Assembly: GCF_036381655.1 (NCBI RefSeq)
Contig: NZ_DASVCJ010000020.1
Span: forward strand, 1-64,000
Origin: Ferrovibrio sp036381655
GTDB lineage: Bacteria > Pseudomonadota > Alphaproteobacteria > Ferrovibrionales > Ferrovibrionaceae
Length of the DNA: 64,000 nt
Direction: 5' to 3'
Shown here piece by piece: positions 15,883 to 24,297 of the stretch (positions are counted from its first letter, which is position 1; every line of letters begins with the position of its first letter). The position numbers were made by a program, and so were the translations under genes. Under the pieces are notes generated by a model. That model did not search any database. It had not been told where the DNA came from and saw only the letters and a program-made list of their open reading frames with translations.

Positions 15883-16329
15883 CTACGGGCTGGCGACGAC
15901 CGGCCGCACGAACCGGGCGCGGATGCGCTTGTGCAGCGTGTCGCGCACCTCGCGATAGGCGGCCAGGCGCTGCTCGCGCGTGCCCTCCACCACGGTGGGA
16001 TCGAAGGTGTGCCAGAATTCCACGTCGCAGGCCATGGTGCGCGTCATCTCGACGGCCGTATGCTGCGCCTCGGGGGAGAGCGAAATGATCAGATCGAAGG
16101 AGCTGTCCTCCAGATCGTCGAAGCCTTTCGGCCGGTGCCTGGCGATGTCGATGCCGATCTCGTCCATCACCTCGACGGCGAGCGGATCGACCGCCGCCTT
16201 GCGCACGCCGACCGAGTCGACGAAGATCTGGCGCGGATAGAGCGCCTTGAGAATGCCTTCCGCCATCGGCGAGCGCACGCTGTTCAGGGTGCAGCAGAAC
16301 AGCACGCTAGCGGGAAGCCGATCGCCCAT
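15883..16329 (-). CDS. Low-molecular-weight phosphatase family protein
   Basis: A 148-residue protein of the low-molecular-weight tyrosine phosphatase/arsenate reductase fold. The phosphate-binding loop is C-T-L-N-S-V-R-S (Cys-x5-Arg) in VLFCCTLNSVRSPMAEG, and the C-terminal acid is probably in HTFDPTVVEG. In alphaproteobacteria this gene regularly follows hisD and the UPF0262 gene and precedes infA. The substrate is unknown. It starts six bases after the UPF0262 gene, so the two are co-transcribed. Annotating it as an arsenate reductase would go beyond the evidence. Confidence 0.88.
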   Translation of the reverse strand: MGDRLPASVLFCCTLNSVRSPMAEGILKALYPRQIFVDSVGVRKAAVDPLAVEVMDEIGIDIARHRPKGFDDLEDSSFDLIISLSPEAQHTAVEMTRTMACDVEFWHTFDPTVVEGTREQRLAAYREVRDTLHKRIRARFVRPVVASP

Positions 16330-16335
16330 CGCCGG

Positions 16336-16827
16336 CTACCGGATATGCAAGACGCAGATCAGGGTGAACAGCCGCCGGGCGGTGTCGAAATCGGTGTCGA
16401 TCTTGCCCTTGAGCCGCTCGCGCAGCAGTTCCGATCCTTCGTTGTGGACGCCGCGCCGCGCCATGTCGAGGGTTTCGATCTGCGAGGGACTGGCGCGCTT
16501 GATCGCCTGGTAATAGCTGTCGCAGATCGCGAAGTAGTCCTTGACGATGCGGCGGAAGGGCGACAGCGCCAGGATGATCCGGCCGAGCTGCGCGTCGTCC
16601 TCGGCGCGGATGTCGAAGACCAGCCGGTTCTCCTCGATCGCCAGGCCGAGCTGGAACGGCCCCTGGCCCTCATGCGCGCCGACCGGCGAAAAGACGTTCT
16701 GCTCCAGCAGGTCGAAGATCGCGACCTTGCGCTCGTGCTCGATATCGGGCGAACGGCGCACCACGCTGCGCTCGTCGAGTTCGACTCCGACGAGCCGGTG
16801 ATTGGCCGGCGGCGCCTTTTCGCTCAT
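16336..16827 (-). CDS. UPF0262 family protein
   Basis: A 163-residue protein of the conserved alphaproteobacterial UPF0262 family, with HERKVAIFDLLEQNVFSP, RRIVKDYFAICDSYYQAIK and DTARRLFTLICVLHIR. Function is unknown, and no membrane or export signal is present. Its start overlaps the hisD stop (ATGA at 16824-16827), so its translation is coupled to hisD. Confidence 0.92.
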   Translation of the reverse strand: MSEKAPPANHRLVGVELDERSVVRRSPDIEHERKVAIFDLLEQNVFSPVGAHEGQGPFQLGLAIEENRLVFDIRAEDDAQLGRIILALSPFRRIVKDYFAICDSYYQAIKRASPSQIETLDMARRGVHNEGSELLRERLKGKIDTDFDTARRLFTLICVLHIR

Positions 16828-18125
16828 GCCGCTCCGCTTTTCAGGCGGATGGCGACCGACAGGGCATGGCCGTGCAGGCCTTCCGCCTCAGCCAGGGCCA
16901 CGGCGGCGGGACCGATCTTCTCAAGCGAGGCCTGATCGCATTGCACCAGCGTGGTGCGCTTCATGAAATCGAGCAGATTGAGCCCCGAGGCGAAGCGCGC
17001 CGCGCCGGCGGTCGGCAGCACATGGTTGGGGCCGGCGACGTAATCGCCGACCGCTTCCGGCGTATGGCGGCCGAGGAAGATGGCGCCAGCATGGCGCACC
17101 GAAGCCGCCAGGGCCTGCGGCTCGGCGATGGCGAGTTCGAGATGCTCGGGCGCAATCGCGTCGATCAGCGGCGCGGCATCGCGCAGGGTCTTCACCGTGA
17201 TCAGCGCGCCGAATTTCTCCCACGAGGCCGTGGCGATGGCGCTGCGCGGCATGGTCGAAAGCTGCTGGCGCACCGCGGCGCCGACGCGGCCGGCGAAGGC
17301 GGCATCGTCAGTGATCAGCACCGACTGCGCGACTTCGTCATGCTCGGCCTGCGACAGCAGGTCGGCGGCGATCCAGGCCGGATCGTTCCGGTTGTCGGCC
17401 ACGACGAGGATTTCCGACGGCCCGGCCGGATTGTCGATGCCGACCTGGCCGAAGACGAGGCGCTTGGCGGTGACCACGAAGCTGTTGCCGGGGCCGGTGA
17501 TCTTGTCGACCGGCGCGATGCTTTGCGTGCCATAGGCCAGCGCGGCAACGGCCTGCGCACCGCCGACGCGATAGGCCTCGTGCACGCCGGCGAGTTTCAG
17601 CGCCGCCATCACCAGCGGATTGAGCTCGCCGCCCGGCGTCGGCACGGCGACGACGACGCGGCGCACGCCGGCGACGATCGCGGGGATCGCGTTCATCAGC
17701 ACCGAGGAGGGATAGGCCGCCTTGCCGCCCGGCACATAGAGCCCGACGGCGTCCAGCGGCGTCCAGCGATGGCCGAGCTTCACGCCCTGCGCGTCGGTAT
17801 AGAAATCGTCCGCCGGCTTCTGCCTGGCATGGAAGGCGCGGATGCGTTCGGCCGCGACGTCCAGCGCCCCGAAGGTCGCCCTGTCGACCTGCGCCGCGGC
17901 GGCATCGATCTCGGCCTGGCCGATGCGCAGGCCGAGCCTGGCCGAATCGACCTTGTCGAATTTCAGGTTGAGTTCGTGCAAGGCCGCATCGCCGCGCTTG
18001 CGCACATCGGCGACGATCGCCGCGACCGTGGCGGTGACATCCGCTTCGGCATCGCGCTTGGCCCTGATCAGCGCCTCGAAACGGGCGGCGAAATCCTGAT
18101 CGGCGGCGTTGAGTTCAACCGGCAT
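16824..18125 (-). CDS. hisD: Histidinol dehydrogenase
   Basis: A 433-residue enzyme that carries out the last two steps of histidine synthesis, oxidising L-histidinol to L-histidine with two NAD. It shows YVPGGKAAYPSSVLMNAIPA, ITGPGNSFV, GPSEILVVAD, SQAEHDE (zinc and catalytic residues) and EHLELA, all family signatures. Length is normal. The start overlaps the hisG stop by 11 bases. Confidence 0.97.
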   Translation of the reverse strand: MPVELNAADQDFAARFEALIRAKRDAEADVTATVAAIVADVRKRGDAALHELNLKFDKVDSARLGLRIGQAEIDAAAAQVDRATFGALDVAAERIRAFHARQKPADDFYTDAQGVKLGHRWTPLDAVGLYVPGGKAAYPSSVLMNAIPAIVAGVRRVVVAVPTPGGELNPLVMAALKLAGVHEAYRVGGAQAVAALAYGTQSIAPVDKITGPGNSFVVTAKRLVFGQVGIDNPAGPSEILVVADNRNDPAWIAADLLSQAEHDEVAQSVLITDDAAFAGRVGAAVRQQLSTMPRSAIATASWEKFGALITVKTLRDAAPLIDAIAPEHLELAIAEPQALAASVRHAGAIFLGRHTPEAVGDYVAGPNHVLPTAGAARFASGLNLLDFMKRTTLVQCDQASLEKIGPAAVALAEAEGLHGHALSVAIRLKSGAA

Positions 18126-18816
18126 GGGCCACCTTCTTCTCGACGACGGCGCGGAACTTCTCGAGCCAGCCGCCGACCTGCTCGGGCCGGGTCTTCAGCG
18201 CCGCGCGGTTGACCACCAGCCGCGAGGTGACCTGGGCGATCACTTCCACTTCGACCAGCCCGTTCGCCTTCAGGGTCGCGCCGGTCGAGACCAGATCGAC
18301 GATGCGCCGGCACAGCCCCAGGGTCGGCGCCAGCTCCATCGCGCCGTTCAGCTTGATGCATTCCGCCTGCACGCCGCGGCGGGCGAAATACTGCTGCGTG
18401 ACATGCGGATATTTGGTGGCGACGCGCACATGGCTCCAGCGCCTGGGGTCGTCCGACTTGGACAGCTCGGCCGGCTCGGCGACGCTGAGGCGGCAATGGC
18501 CGATATCGAGATCGAGCGGCGCATAGATTTCCGGATAGTCGAATTCCATCAGCACGTCATTGCCGGCGACGCCGAGCTGCGCCGCGCCGAAGGCGACGAA
18601 GGTGGCGACATCGAAACTGCGCACGCGGATCAGCTCGATATCCGGCTGGCTGGTGGCGAAGCGCAGCTTGCGGGAGTTGTCGTCGCCGAACTCGGCTTCC
18701 GGCTCGATGCCGGCGGCGAGCAGCAGCGGCATCACTTCCTTGAGGATGCGGCCCTTGGGCAAGGCCATGACCAGCTTGCCGTCGCTGGGCTTCAAATCGC
18801 TGGACATGACATTCAT
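18115..18816 (-). CDS. hisG: ATP phosphoribosyltransferase, catalytic subunit (short form)
   Basis: A 233-residue HisG, the first enzyme of histidine synthesis, joining ATP with PRPP. LVMALPKGRILKEVMPLL opens the protein, GNDVLMEF and LCRRIVDLVSTGATLKANGL (the PRPP-binding signature) follow. It lacks the C-terminal regulatory domain of the long form (about 290 residues), so by family knowledge it needs a HisZ partner, which is not in the window. The start at 18816 overlaps the DUF2948 stop (ATGA). A longer frame to 18891 covers that upstream gene and was rejected. Confidence 0.95.
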   Translation of the reverse strand: MNVMSSDLKPSDGKLVMALPKGRILKEVMPLLLAAGIEPEAEFGDDNSRKLRFATSQPDIELIRVRSFDVATFVAFGAAQLGVAGNDVLMEFDYPEIYAPLDLDIGHCRLSVAEPAELSKSDDPRRWSHVRVATKYPHVTQQYFARRGVQAECIKLNGAMELAPTLGLCRRIVDLVSTGATLKANGLVEVEVIAQVTSRLVVNRAALKTRPEQVGGWLEKFRAVVEKKVAHAG

Positions 18817-19307
18817 TCTTCGACCTTGTGTTGCGGAACGCGGCGGACCGGGAAAGGCTGGCCTATATCCTGCATCTGGGCGTCGATGCATTCGACGTCA
18901 AGCTGCACGGCGCCGCCGCCGGCGAAAACCAGCGTCAGCAGCGCCGCGGCATCCTCGCGCGGCTCGGCCATGATCGACAGCAATTCCAGCACCGTGCGGG
19001 CATTGCGGTCGAATCCCGCCGAGCGGACATGCAGCACGCCGCCGAAATGCAGGCCGGCGGCGACGCGGGCATGCGGCACGGCGCGGATCAGCCGCCGGCT
19101 GGCATCGGCGCGGCCTTCGTCTTCCCAGCGGAAGCGGTTGAGCACCAGGGCGAAGCGGCGCTGGCGCGGCTGATAGACCATGTCGACCGGACGCAGGGTG
19201 GCGTCCTGCAGACAGGCCGAGAGCACGGTCAGATCCTCGACATCCTCGGCGCGCAGGCGCAGGGGTTCGAAACGCGGGCTCTGCTGGCGCGGCTCGGCCA
19301 TCGTCAC
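18813..19307 (-). CDS. DUF2948 family protein
   Basis: A 164-residue protein of the alphaproteobacterial DUF2948 family (LRLRAEDVEDLTVLSACLQD, RFALVLNRFRWE, LHFGGVLHVRSAGFDR). Function is unknown. It sits in its usual place between murA and hisG/hisD. Start and stop overlap both neighbours by four bases, so the run murA-DUF2948-hisG-hisD-UPF0262 is one tightly coupled operon. Confidence 0.9.
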   Translation of the reverse strand: MTMAEPRQQSPRFEPLRLRAEDVEDLTVLSACLQDATLRPVDMVYQPRQRRFALVLNRFRWEDEGRADASRRLIRAVPHARVAAGLHFGGVLHVRSAGFDRNARTVLELLSIMAEPREDAAALLTLVFAGGGAVQLDVECIDAQMQDIGQPFPVRRVPQHKVEE

Positions 19308-20584
19308 CCCTTCAGCCGTTCGATCACCGCGCCGCAGGCGGAGAGTTTCTCCTCCAGCCGCTCGTAGCCGCGGTCGAGATGGTAGACGCGGTTGACGATG
19401 GTCTCGCCCTCGGCGGCAAGACCGGCCAGCACCAGCGAGACCGAGGCGCGCAGATCGGTCGCCATCACCGGCGCCCCGGTCAGCTTGGGCACGCCGCGCA
19501 CCAGCGCCGAGGCGCCGTGCACGACGATATTGGCGCCCATGCGGGTCAGTTCCGGCACATGCATGAAGCGGTTCTCGAAAATCGTCTCGGTGATCATCGC
19601 CGCCCCTTCCGCCACGGTCATCAGCGCCATCGCCTGCGCCTGCATGTCGGTGGGAAACCCGGGAAAGGGCTGGGTGAGGAAGTCAACACCACGCAGACGG
19701 CTGCCGTTCCGCGCGATCCTGACGCCGCGCGGCGTCTCGTCGACATCGCAGCCCGCCTCGCGCAGCTTGTCGGCGACCGATTCGATGAGATCGAGCCTCG
19801 TGCCGACGAGTTCCACCTTGCCGCCGCAGATCGCCACGGCGGCGGCGAAGGTGCCGGTCTCGATGCGGTCGGGCACGATGTGATGCCGGGCGCCATGCAG
19901 GCTGGGCTTGCCGTGGATGGTCAGATGCTCGGTGCCGACGCCTTCGATCGCCGCGCCCATGGCGATCAGGCAATGGCAGAGGTCGGAAATCTCCGGCTCC
20001 CGCGCGGCATTCTCCAGAACGGTCGTGCCCTCGGCCAGGGCGGCGGCCATCAGCAGATTCTCGGTCGCGCCGACCGAGACGGTCGGGAAGCGGATCACGG
20101 CGCCCTTCAGGCCGGTCGGCGCCTTGGCCTTGATGTAGCCGGCCTCGACATTGATCTCGGCGCCGAGCGCCTTCAGCCCCATGATATGCAGATCGACCGG
20201 CCGCGTGCCGATGGCGCAGCCGCCGGGCAGGCTGACCTCGGCCTCGCGGAAGCGCGCCAGCAGCGGGCCGAGCACCAGCACGCTGGCGCGCATCTTGCGC
20301 ACGATGTCGTAGGGCGCCAAGGTCGAGGTGATCCTGGCGCCGTTCAGGTGGATGGTGCGGCCTTCCGGGGTTCCGTTGCCCCCGTCCATCGACACGTCGA
20401 CGCCATGTTGCTGCAGCAGATGCGCCATGGTGGCGATGTCGGCCAGATGCGGCACATTGGACAGCGTCAGCGTCTCGCCGCTCAGCAGCGCCGCCGCCAT
20501 CAGCGGCAAAGCGGCGTTCTTCGCCCCACCGATTGCGATGCTGCCTTCCAGCGGCCTGCCGCCGACCAAACGAATGCGATCCAT
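19304..20584 (-). CDS. murA: UDP-N-acetylglucosamine 1-carboxyvinyltransferase
   Basis: A 426-residue MurA that transfers enolpyruvate from PEP to UDP-GlcNAc, the first committed step of peptidoglycan synthesis. GGAKNAALPLMAAALL opens the enzyme and the catalytic loop PGGCAIGTRPVDLH carries the fosfomycin-target cysteine (Cys123), so the enzyme is predicted to be fosfomycin-sensitive. It starts the leftward operon; the ATG at 20582-20584 has AAGAG upstream. Confidence 0.97.
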   Translation of the reverse strand: MDRIRLVGGRPLEGSIAIGGAKNAALPLMAAALLSGETLTLSNVPHLADIATMAHLLQQHGVDVSMDGGNGTPEGRTIHLNGARITSTLAPYDIVRKMRASVLVLGPLLARFREAEVSLPGGCAIGTRPVDLHIMGLKALGAEINVEAGYIKAKAPTGLKGAVIRFPTVSVGATENLLMAAALAEGTTVLENAAREPEISDLCHCLIAMGAAIEGVGTEHLTIHGKPSLHGARHHIVPDRIETGTFAAAVAICGGKVELVGTRLDLIESVADKLREAGCDVDETPRGVRIARNGSRLRGVDFLTQPFPGFPTDMQAQAMALMTVAEGAAMITETIFENRFMHVPELTRMGANIVVHGASALVRGVPKLTGAPVMATDLRASVSLVLAGLAAEGETIVNRVYHLDRGYERLEEKLSACGAVIERLKG

Positions 20585-20773
20585 AAGCTCTTGATTCCAA
20601 AGGCCATCGACGCAAGGCCGAGGGCGCGGAGCACCAAATCACGCTTGTCTAGCGCAAGCCGGCCCGAATCGCCAGTGCGCGAGGGCGGGACGGACGCCAT
20701 TGCCGCGCGGCGTTGCGGCGGGCGAGCCGATGGCCGACCGGTGCGGCGATGCCGCCGGGTGGCGGCATCGCGC

Positions 20774-20796
20774 CATCCTCTATACGGAGGATGCGG
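20774..20796. promoter_or_regulatory. Palindromic element, copy 1 (shared with 21379-21401)
   Basis: CATCCTC and GAGGATG form a 7-bp inverted repeat around six bases, followed by CGG. Copy 2, 605 bases to the right, matches it at 19 of 23 positions with identical spacing. It lies 77 bases before the exported-protein gene and is a candidate operator. Confidence 0.6.
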
Positions 20797-20873
20797 CGTT
20801 ATGGAGCGCTGCCTATAGGGATGATGCCCGTCCGGCGCAGCCGGCGATTCAACGCATCCAGAGGAGGCAGATC

Positions 20874-21266
20874 ATGCGTTATTCACTTCCCGTTGTAGCC
20901 GCCGTCATGGCGATTTGGTTCGGTGCGGCGGCCGAGGCGCAGACCTTGGCGCTCGCATCCAGCCCGGCGCCGGCCCAGGATCTGAGCGCCATGAAGGCCG
21001 ATGCCAACCGGGTCGTTTCCAATCTGCGCAGCGCCATGCCGCTAGGCTTTCTATGCTTCCGCGGCGAGGACGGCGTCCGCCGCACCGTGACCGCCGCTTT
21101 CGACGAGCTGACGAAGGCGGACCAGGAAGCGGCCAGGAAGGCAAACCGTTCCTATATGCTGTCCTATGACCGGAAGCAGGCAGAAGCACTGGTCGGCGAT
21201 GCCATGGTGGCGCACTGCGTCGCGTCCTATGTCGCGACCGATTCGGCGCGTTATCCGAGCTTCTGA
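20874..21266 (+). CDS. Small exported protein of unknown function
   Basis: A 130-residue protein with a clear signal peptide (MRYSLPVVAAVMAIWFGAAA, cleavage probably after AEA). The mature part is mostly helical and has two cysteines (LGFLCFRGED and AHCVASY) that could form a disulphide in the periplasm. I do not recognise the family. GAGGAGG lies eight bases before the ATG at 20874, a strong ribosome site. It is upstream of the LuxR-type gene, on the same strand, and both have the same palindrome in front. Confidence 0.7.
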   Translation: MRYSLPVVAAVMAIWFGAAAEAQTLALASSPAPAQDLSAMKADANRVVSNLRSAMPLGFLCFRGEDGVRRTVTAAFDELTKADQEAARKANRSYMLSYDRKQAEALVGDAMVAHCVASYVATDSARYPSF

Positions 21267-21378
21267 GCCGCGGACTCTCGATCGTCGGGCGCCGCGTGAT
21301 CTCCCGCACGCGGCGCCGCCCCGACCCCCGTTATTCGTCAGTAAGCTGATAACTTGGGTTCAGCCACAAAACCTCTTG

Positions 21379-21401
21379 CATCCTTCAAATGGAGGATGCG
21401 G
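21379..21401. promoter_or_regulatory. Palindromic element, copy 2 (shared with 20774-20796)
   Basis: GCATCCT and AGGATGC form a 7-bp inverted repeat around eight bases, and GGAGGATGCGG on the right is identical to copy 1. It lies 93 bases before the LuxR-type regulator gene. A role as that regulator's own binding site is inferred. Confidence 0.6.
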
Positions 21402-21493
21402 GATATCGGCCGACGCGCTATGCGCGGAACGGGCATGATGACGGCCTGATCTCAGGCCGGCTTTTTCGATGATCTCCAGGGGGGGATGGAGAC

Positions 21494-22585
21494 ATGGAGA
21501 AACTCGATCAAGCAATTGCGGGCCTCTATGAGGCAGCCGCGGAGCCGGCGCTCTGGACCGACGCGCTGGACCGCATTGCCAAAGCGGCGGGAACACCCAG
21601 TGCGATCGTGTATACCGCGGGCCGGCGTCCGGAGGATGGCGGGATCTGGGCCGGATCGGCCGCCGTGCTCGAAATGATGGAGGATTTCACCAATTACTAC
21701 GTCGACCACGACGTCTGGCGGCAGGCACTGCTCAAGGATTTTGGCGGCCGTCCGGGACTGTATCTCAGCGACGAGATGTATCCCTGCGAAGAACTGGTGA
21801 AGACCGAATTCTACAATGACTTCCTGCGGCGCCAGGAGGTCGGCCGCCTGGTGGCGATGACCCACGAGGACATCATCATCTCCGTCCACCGCCGCATCCG
21901 CGATTCCTGCTTCGAGGACGAGGTAGTCGACATCTGCCGCGCGCTGCGCCCGCATATCAAACGGGCCTATCAGCTGCACGACCGCCTGCATGCCGCCAGA
22001 CAGCGCTACGCGCTGCTGGAGGACGCGCTGAATGCCGATCCGGTAGCGCAGTTCCTGGTCGACGGCAGCGGGCGCATCCTGCACATGAACGGTGCCGCCA
22101 GCCTGATGATGGTCCGGCGCGACTGCATCACCGCGGTTCAGGGCCGGCTGGTTGCGGTAAGTCCGTCGAAGGCGCCGGTGCTGGCGGCGATGATCTCGGC
22201 CGCGGCCCGCGCCACCTGCCGCCGGGGCGATGCCATCGCCGTCGCGAAGGAACATGGCCGCCCCTATCAGATCGTGATCGCCCCGCTGGGCGACACCCGT
22301 GGCGGCCAGGTTCTGGTCACGGTCAGCGATCCCGATGCGCAGGCGACGCCGGATATGAGTGCCATCCTGCAGAAACTCTATGGCCTGACGGCGGCAGAAG
22401 CGCGGGTCTGCCTTGCGCTGCTGGAGGACCTTTCGGTGACCGAGATCGCCGAACGCTTCGGCGTGTCACGCACGACCGTTGTCAGCCAGTTGCGCAGCAT
22501 CTTCGGCAAGACGGAGACCAGCCGGCAATCCCAGCTCGTTCGCCTGCTCCAGACCGTTCCGAAACGCAGCCGCGCGGCGCGCTAA
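21494..22585 (+). CDS. LuxR-type (HTH) transcriptional regulator
   Basis: A 363-residue regulator. The N-terminal about 170 residues (AIAGLYEAAAEPALWTDALD, MMEDFTNYYVDHDVW, DFLRRQEVGR) form a sensing region seen in many alphaproteobacterial LuxR-family proteins. A PAS-like segment (VAQFLVDGSGRILHMNGAA) follows. The C-terminal LuxR helix-turn-helix contains YGLTAAEARVCLALLEDLSV and TEIAERFGVSRTTVVSQLRS. No autoinducer-binding signature is recognised, so the ligand is unknown. The ATG at 21494 follows GGGGG. It may regulate itself and the exported-protein gene through the shared palindrome. Confidence 0.87.
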   Translation: MEKLDQAIAGLYEAAAEPALWTDALDRIAKAAGTPSAIVYTAGRRPEDGGIWAGSAAVLEMMEDFTNYYVDHDVWRQALLKDFGGRPGLYLSDEMYPCEELVKTEFYNDFLRRQEVGRLVAMTHEDIIISVHRRIRDSCFEDEVVDICRALRPHIKRAYQLHDRLHAARQRYALLEDALNADPVAQFLVDGSGRILHMNGAASLMMVRRDCITAVQGRLVAVSPSKAPVLAAMISAAARATCRRGDAIAVAKEHGRPYQIVIAPLGDTRGGQVLVTVSDPDAQATPDMSAILQKLYGLTAAEARVCLALLEDLSVTEIAERFGVSRTTVVSQLRSIFGKTETSRQSQLVRLLQTVPKRSRAAR

Positions 22586-22601
22586 CGCCGCGCCGCGCAG
22601 G

Positions 22602-23156
22602 CTACAGCTTCGGCAGCGTGACGCCGCGCTGGCCCATATATTTGCCGGCGCGGTCCTTGTAGCTGACCTCGCAGGGCTGATCGCCCTTGAGGAACAGGAA
22701 CTGGCAAGCGCCCTCGTTGGCATAGATTCTGGCCGGCAGCGGCGTGGTGTTGGAGAATTCCAGGGTCACGTGGCCTTCCCATTCCGGCTCGAGCGGCGTG
22801 ACATTGACGATGATGCCGCAGCGCGCATAGGTACTCTTGCCCAGGCAGATCACCAGCACGTCGCGCGGGATGCGGAAATATTCCACCGTGCGGGCGAGCG
22901 CGAAGGAATTCGGCGGGATGACGCAGACATCGGTCTCGCGGTCGACGAAGCTGTTCGAGGAGAATTCCTTCGGATCGACCACGGCGCTGTCGACATTGGT
23001 GAAGATCTTGAATTCGCGGGCGACCCGCGCGTCGTAGCCGTAGGAGGACAGCCCGAACGAGATCGTGCCCTCACGCTTCTGCTGCTCGACGAAAGGCTCG
23101 ATCATGCCGTGCTCCTTCGCCATCCGGCGAATCCAGATATCGGACATCACGGACAT
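22602..23156 (-). CDS. dcd: dCTP deaminase
   Basis: A 184-residue dUTPase-fold enzyme that deaminates dCTP to dUTP, feeding dTTP synthesis. IEPFVEQQKREGTISFGLSS, YARCGIIVNVTPLEPEWEGH and VTLEFSNTTPLPARIYANEG carry the nucleotide-binding and catalytic (Glu in LEFSN) residues. Length is normal. It converges on the LuxR-type gene with 16 bases between the stops. The internal start MSDIWIRRMAKEHGMI is possible, four codons downstream. Confidence 0.95.
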   Translation of the reverse strand: MSVMSDIWIRRMAKEHGMIEPFVEQQKREGTISFGLSSYGYDARVAREFKIFTNVDSAVVDPKEFSSNSFVDRETDVCVIPPNSFALARTVEYFRIPRDVLVICLGKSTYARCGIIVNVTPLEPEWEGHVTLEFSNTTPLPARIYANEGACQFLFLKGDQPCEVSYKDRAGKYMGQRGVTLPKL

Positions 23157-23220
23157 GGGCGCGCCCCCTTTTCGAGCCGGCGAAACATCGCACCGGGCTT
23201 ACGCGGGCGTTTTGCCGCGG

Positions 23221-23415
23221 TCAAGGCTTTGGCTTGCCCGCGCCTGTGCCCGTGCCCGTGCCCGGCGCGGCCGTCTGCCGGGAGCGGCTTTGCTGCTTGC
23301 GGCGGGCCAGGTTGGCGCGCAGCTTCGCCGCCAGGCGCTCGGCGCGGGCGGCCTGGTCCAGCTCGCTCCAGTTGCCGCTCTGCCCGGCGGCGGGTTTGGG
23401 CTTGTCAGGCGGCAT
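23221..23415 (-). CDS. Small basic protein of unknown function
   Basis: A 64-residue protein, MPPDKPKPAAGQSGNW then LDQAARAERLAAKLRANLAR, Lys/Arg-rich with a helical middle and a Gly-Thr-Pro-rich tail. Its ATG at 23413-23415 overlaps the end of the CYTH gene by 11 bases, so it is coupled to it, and it precedes dcd. I do not recognise a family. The coupling and codon use like the neighbours support a real gene. Confidence 0.55.
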   Translation of the reverse strand: MPPDKPKPAAGQSGNWSELDQAARAERLAAKLRANLARRKQQSRSRQTAAPGTGTGTGAGKPKP

Positions 23416-24061
23416 CGCAGGCATCCGGCCCGGGCATGGCGCCATCGGGTATGGCGCGGTCCGCCTCCCGCAGCAGGCGGCGCACGGCCTTGTCCAGTTC
23501 GGGCGGCGCCGGCGGCGGCATGTCGCTCGCGCCGGCCTGCGCCAGTGCGGCATTGCGATAGCGCGGATCGGCGGTCACCTCGGCGCCGAGCCAGTCCGGC
23601 AGATCGAGCGGATAATCGGCGCGCGGCAGCTCGATCTCGGCGAGCCACAGGCCGTCATGGCGGCCGCGGAAGCGGTCGATTTCCCAGGCCAGGTCCGCGC
23701 CATCCGCATAAGGCCGGCGGTAGCGGATCTTGCTGACCAGCTGCGCCGCCGGCAGGCCGGCGAGGAGCTGCCGGGCGAGATCGACCGGCAGGGCGCCTTC
23801 GATCTCCTCGCGCACGGCGCCCGGCTGCTGCGATTTCAGGTTCAGCCAGGCGGTCGCGTCGGTTTCTTGCGTCTGCGCCGCGGACAGCCGCACGCGCACC
23901 GACCAGCCGTCGATCGGCGCGAAATAGCCCTGGGTCAGCGCGCGGCCGGACAGGCCGGCAATGACGGCGGCGGCAGCGGATTCGCGCAGCAGGAATTTGC
24001 GCTCGATCTCCGCTTTGCGCTCGATCTCCGCGCCGGCCTTGCCGGGCTCTGCACCGATCAT
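23405..24061 (-). CDS. CYTH-domain protein (triphosphate tunnel metalloenzyme)
   Basis: A 218-residue CYTH protein. The hallmark E-x-E-x-K occurs as AEIERKFLL near residue 20, and the same AEIERK is also present just before it, a local duplication in the N-terminus. The barrel strands WSVRVRLS, AWLNLKSQQPG, REEIEGALP, SKIRYRRPY, LAWEIDRFRGRHDGLWLAEI follow. Family members hydrolyse inorganic triphosphate or make cAMP; the short bacterial ones are usually triphosphatases. A C-terminal extension of about 55 residues (PPELDKAVRRLLREADRAIP) follows the domain. The ATG at 24059-24061 has only a weak ribosome site. Confidence 0.85.
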   Translation of the reverse strand: MIGAEPGKAGAEIERKAEIERKFLLRESAAAAVIAGLSGRALTQGYFAPIDGWSVRVRLSAAQTQETDATAWLNLKSQQPGAVREEIEGALPVDLARQLLAGLPAAQLVSKIRYRRPYADGADLAWEIDRFRGRHDGLWLAEIELPRADYPLDLPDWLGAEVTADPRYRNAALAQAGASDMPPPAPPELDKAVRRLLREADRAIPDGAMPGPDACDAA

Positions 24062-24130
24062 GTCGCCGATCCCGTAGGAGAGATGGGAGGATGAAACCGG
24101 CGCCAGCGATAGCCAGGCCCGGGCCCCGGA

Positions 24131-24166
24131 GTCAACCGCCGGGTCAACCGCCGGGTCAACCGCCGT
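24131..24166. repeat. Three tandem copies of a 12-bp unit
   Basis: GTCAACCGCCGG is repeated head to tail (24131-24142, 24143-24154, 24155-24166; last base T). It lies in the 369-base non-coding stretch between the CYTH gene and tRNA-Thr, which must also contain the tRNA promoter. Confidence 0.9.
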
Positions 24167-24297
24167 TTCGCCCGCCCCCCTGCGCCGCAGGCGCTGAGAC
24201 GCCAAAAGACGCCGGAAAGACGGCAAAAATCCCGGCGGAAAAAGCCGCCATCTCCGGCTTGCGCGGGACGGCCGCCTGTGGCAGTTTCCGCGCCCGA

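Noticed and set aside
15883..16329. Arsenate reductase
   Set aside because: The Cys-x5-Arg loop is shared by the whole phosphatase fold, and gene context is the conserved hisD-infA neighbourhood, not an ars operon.
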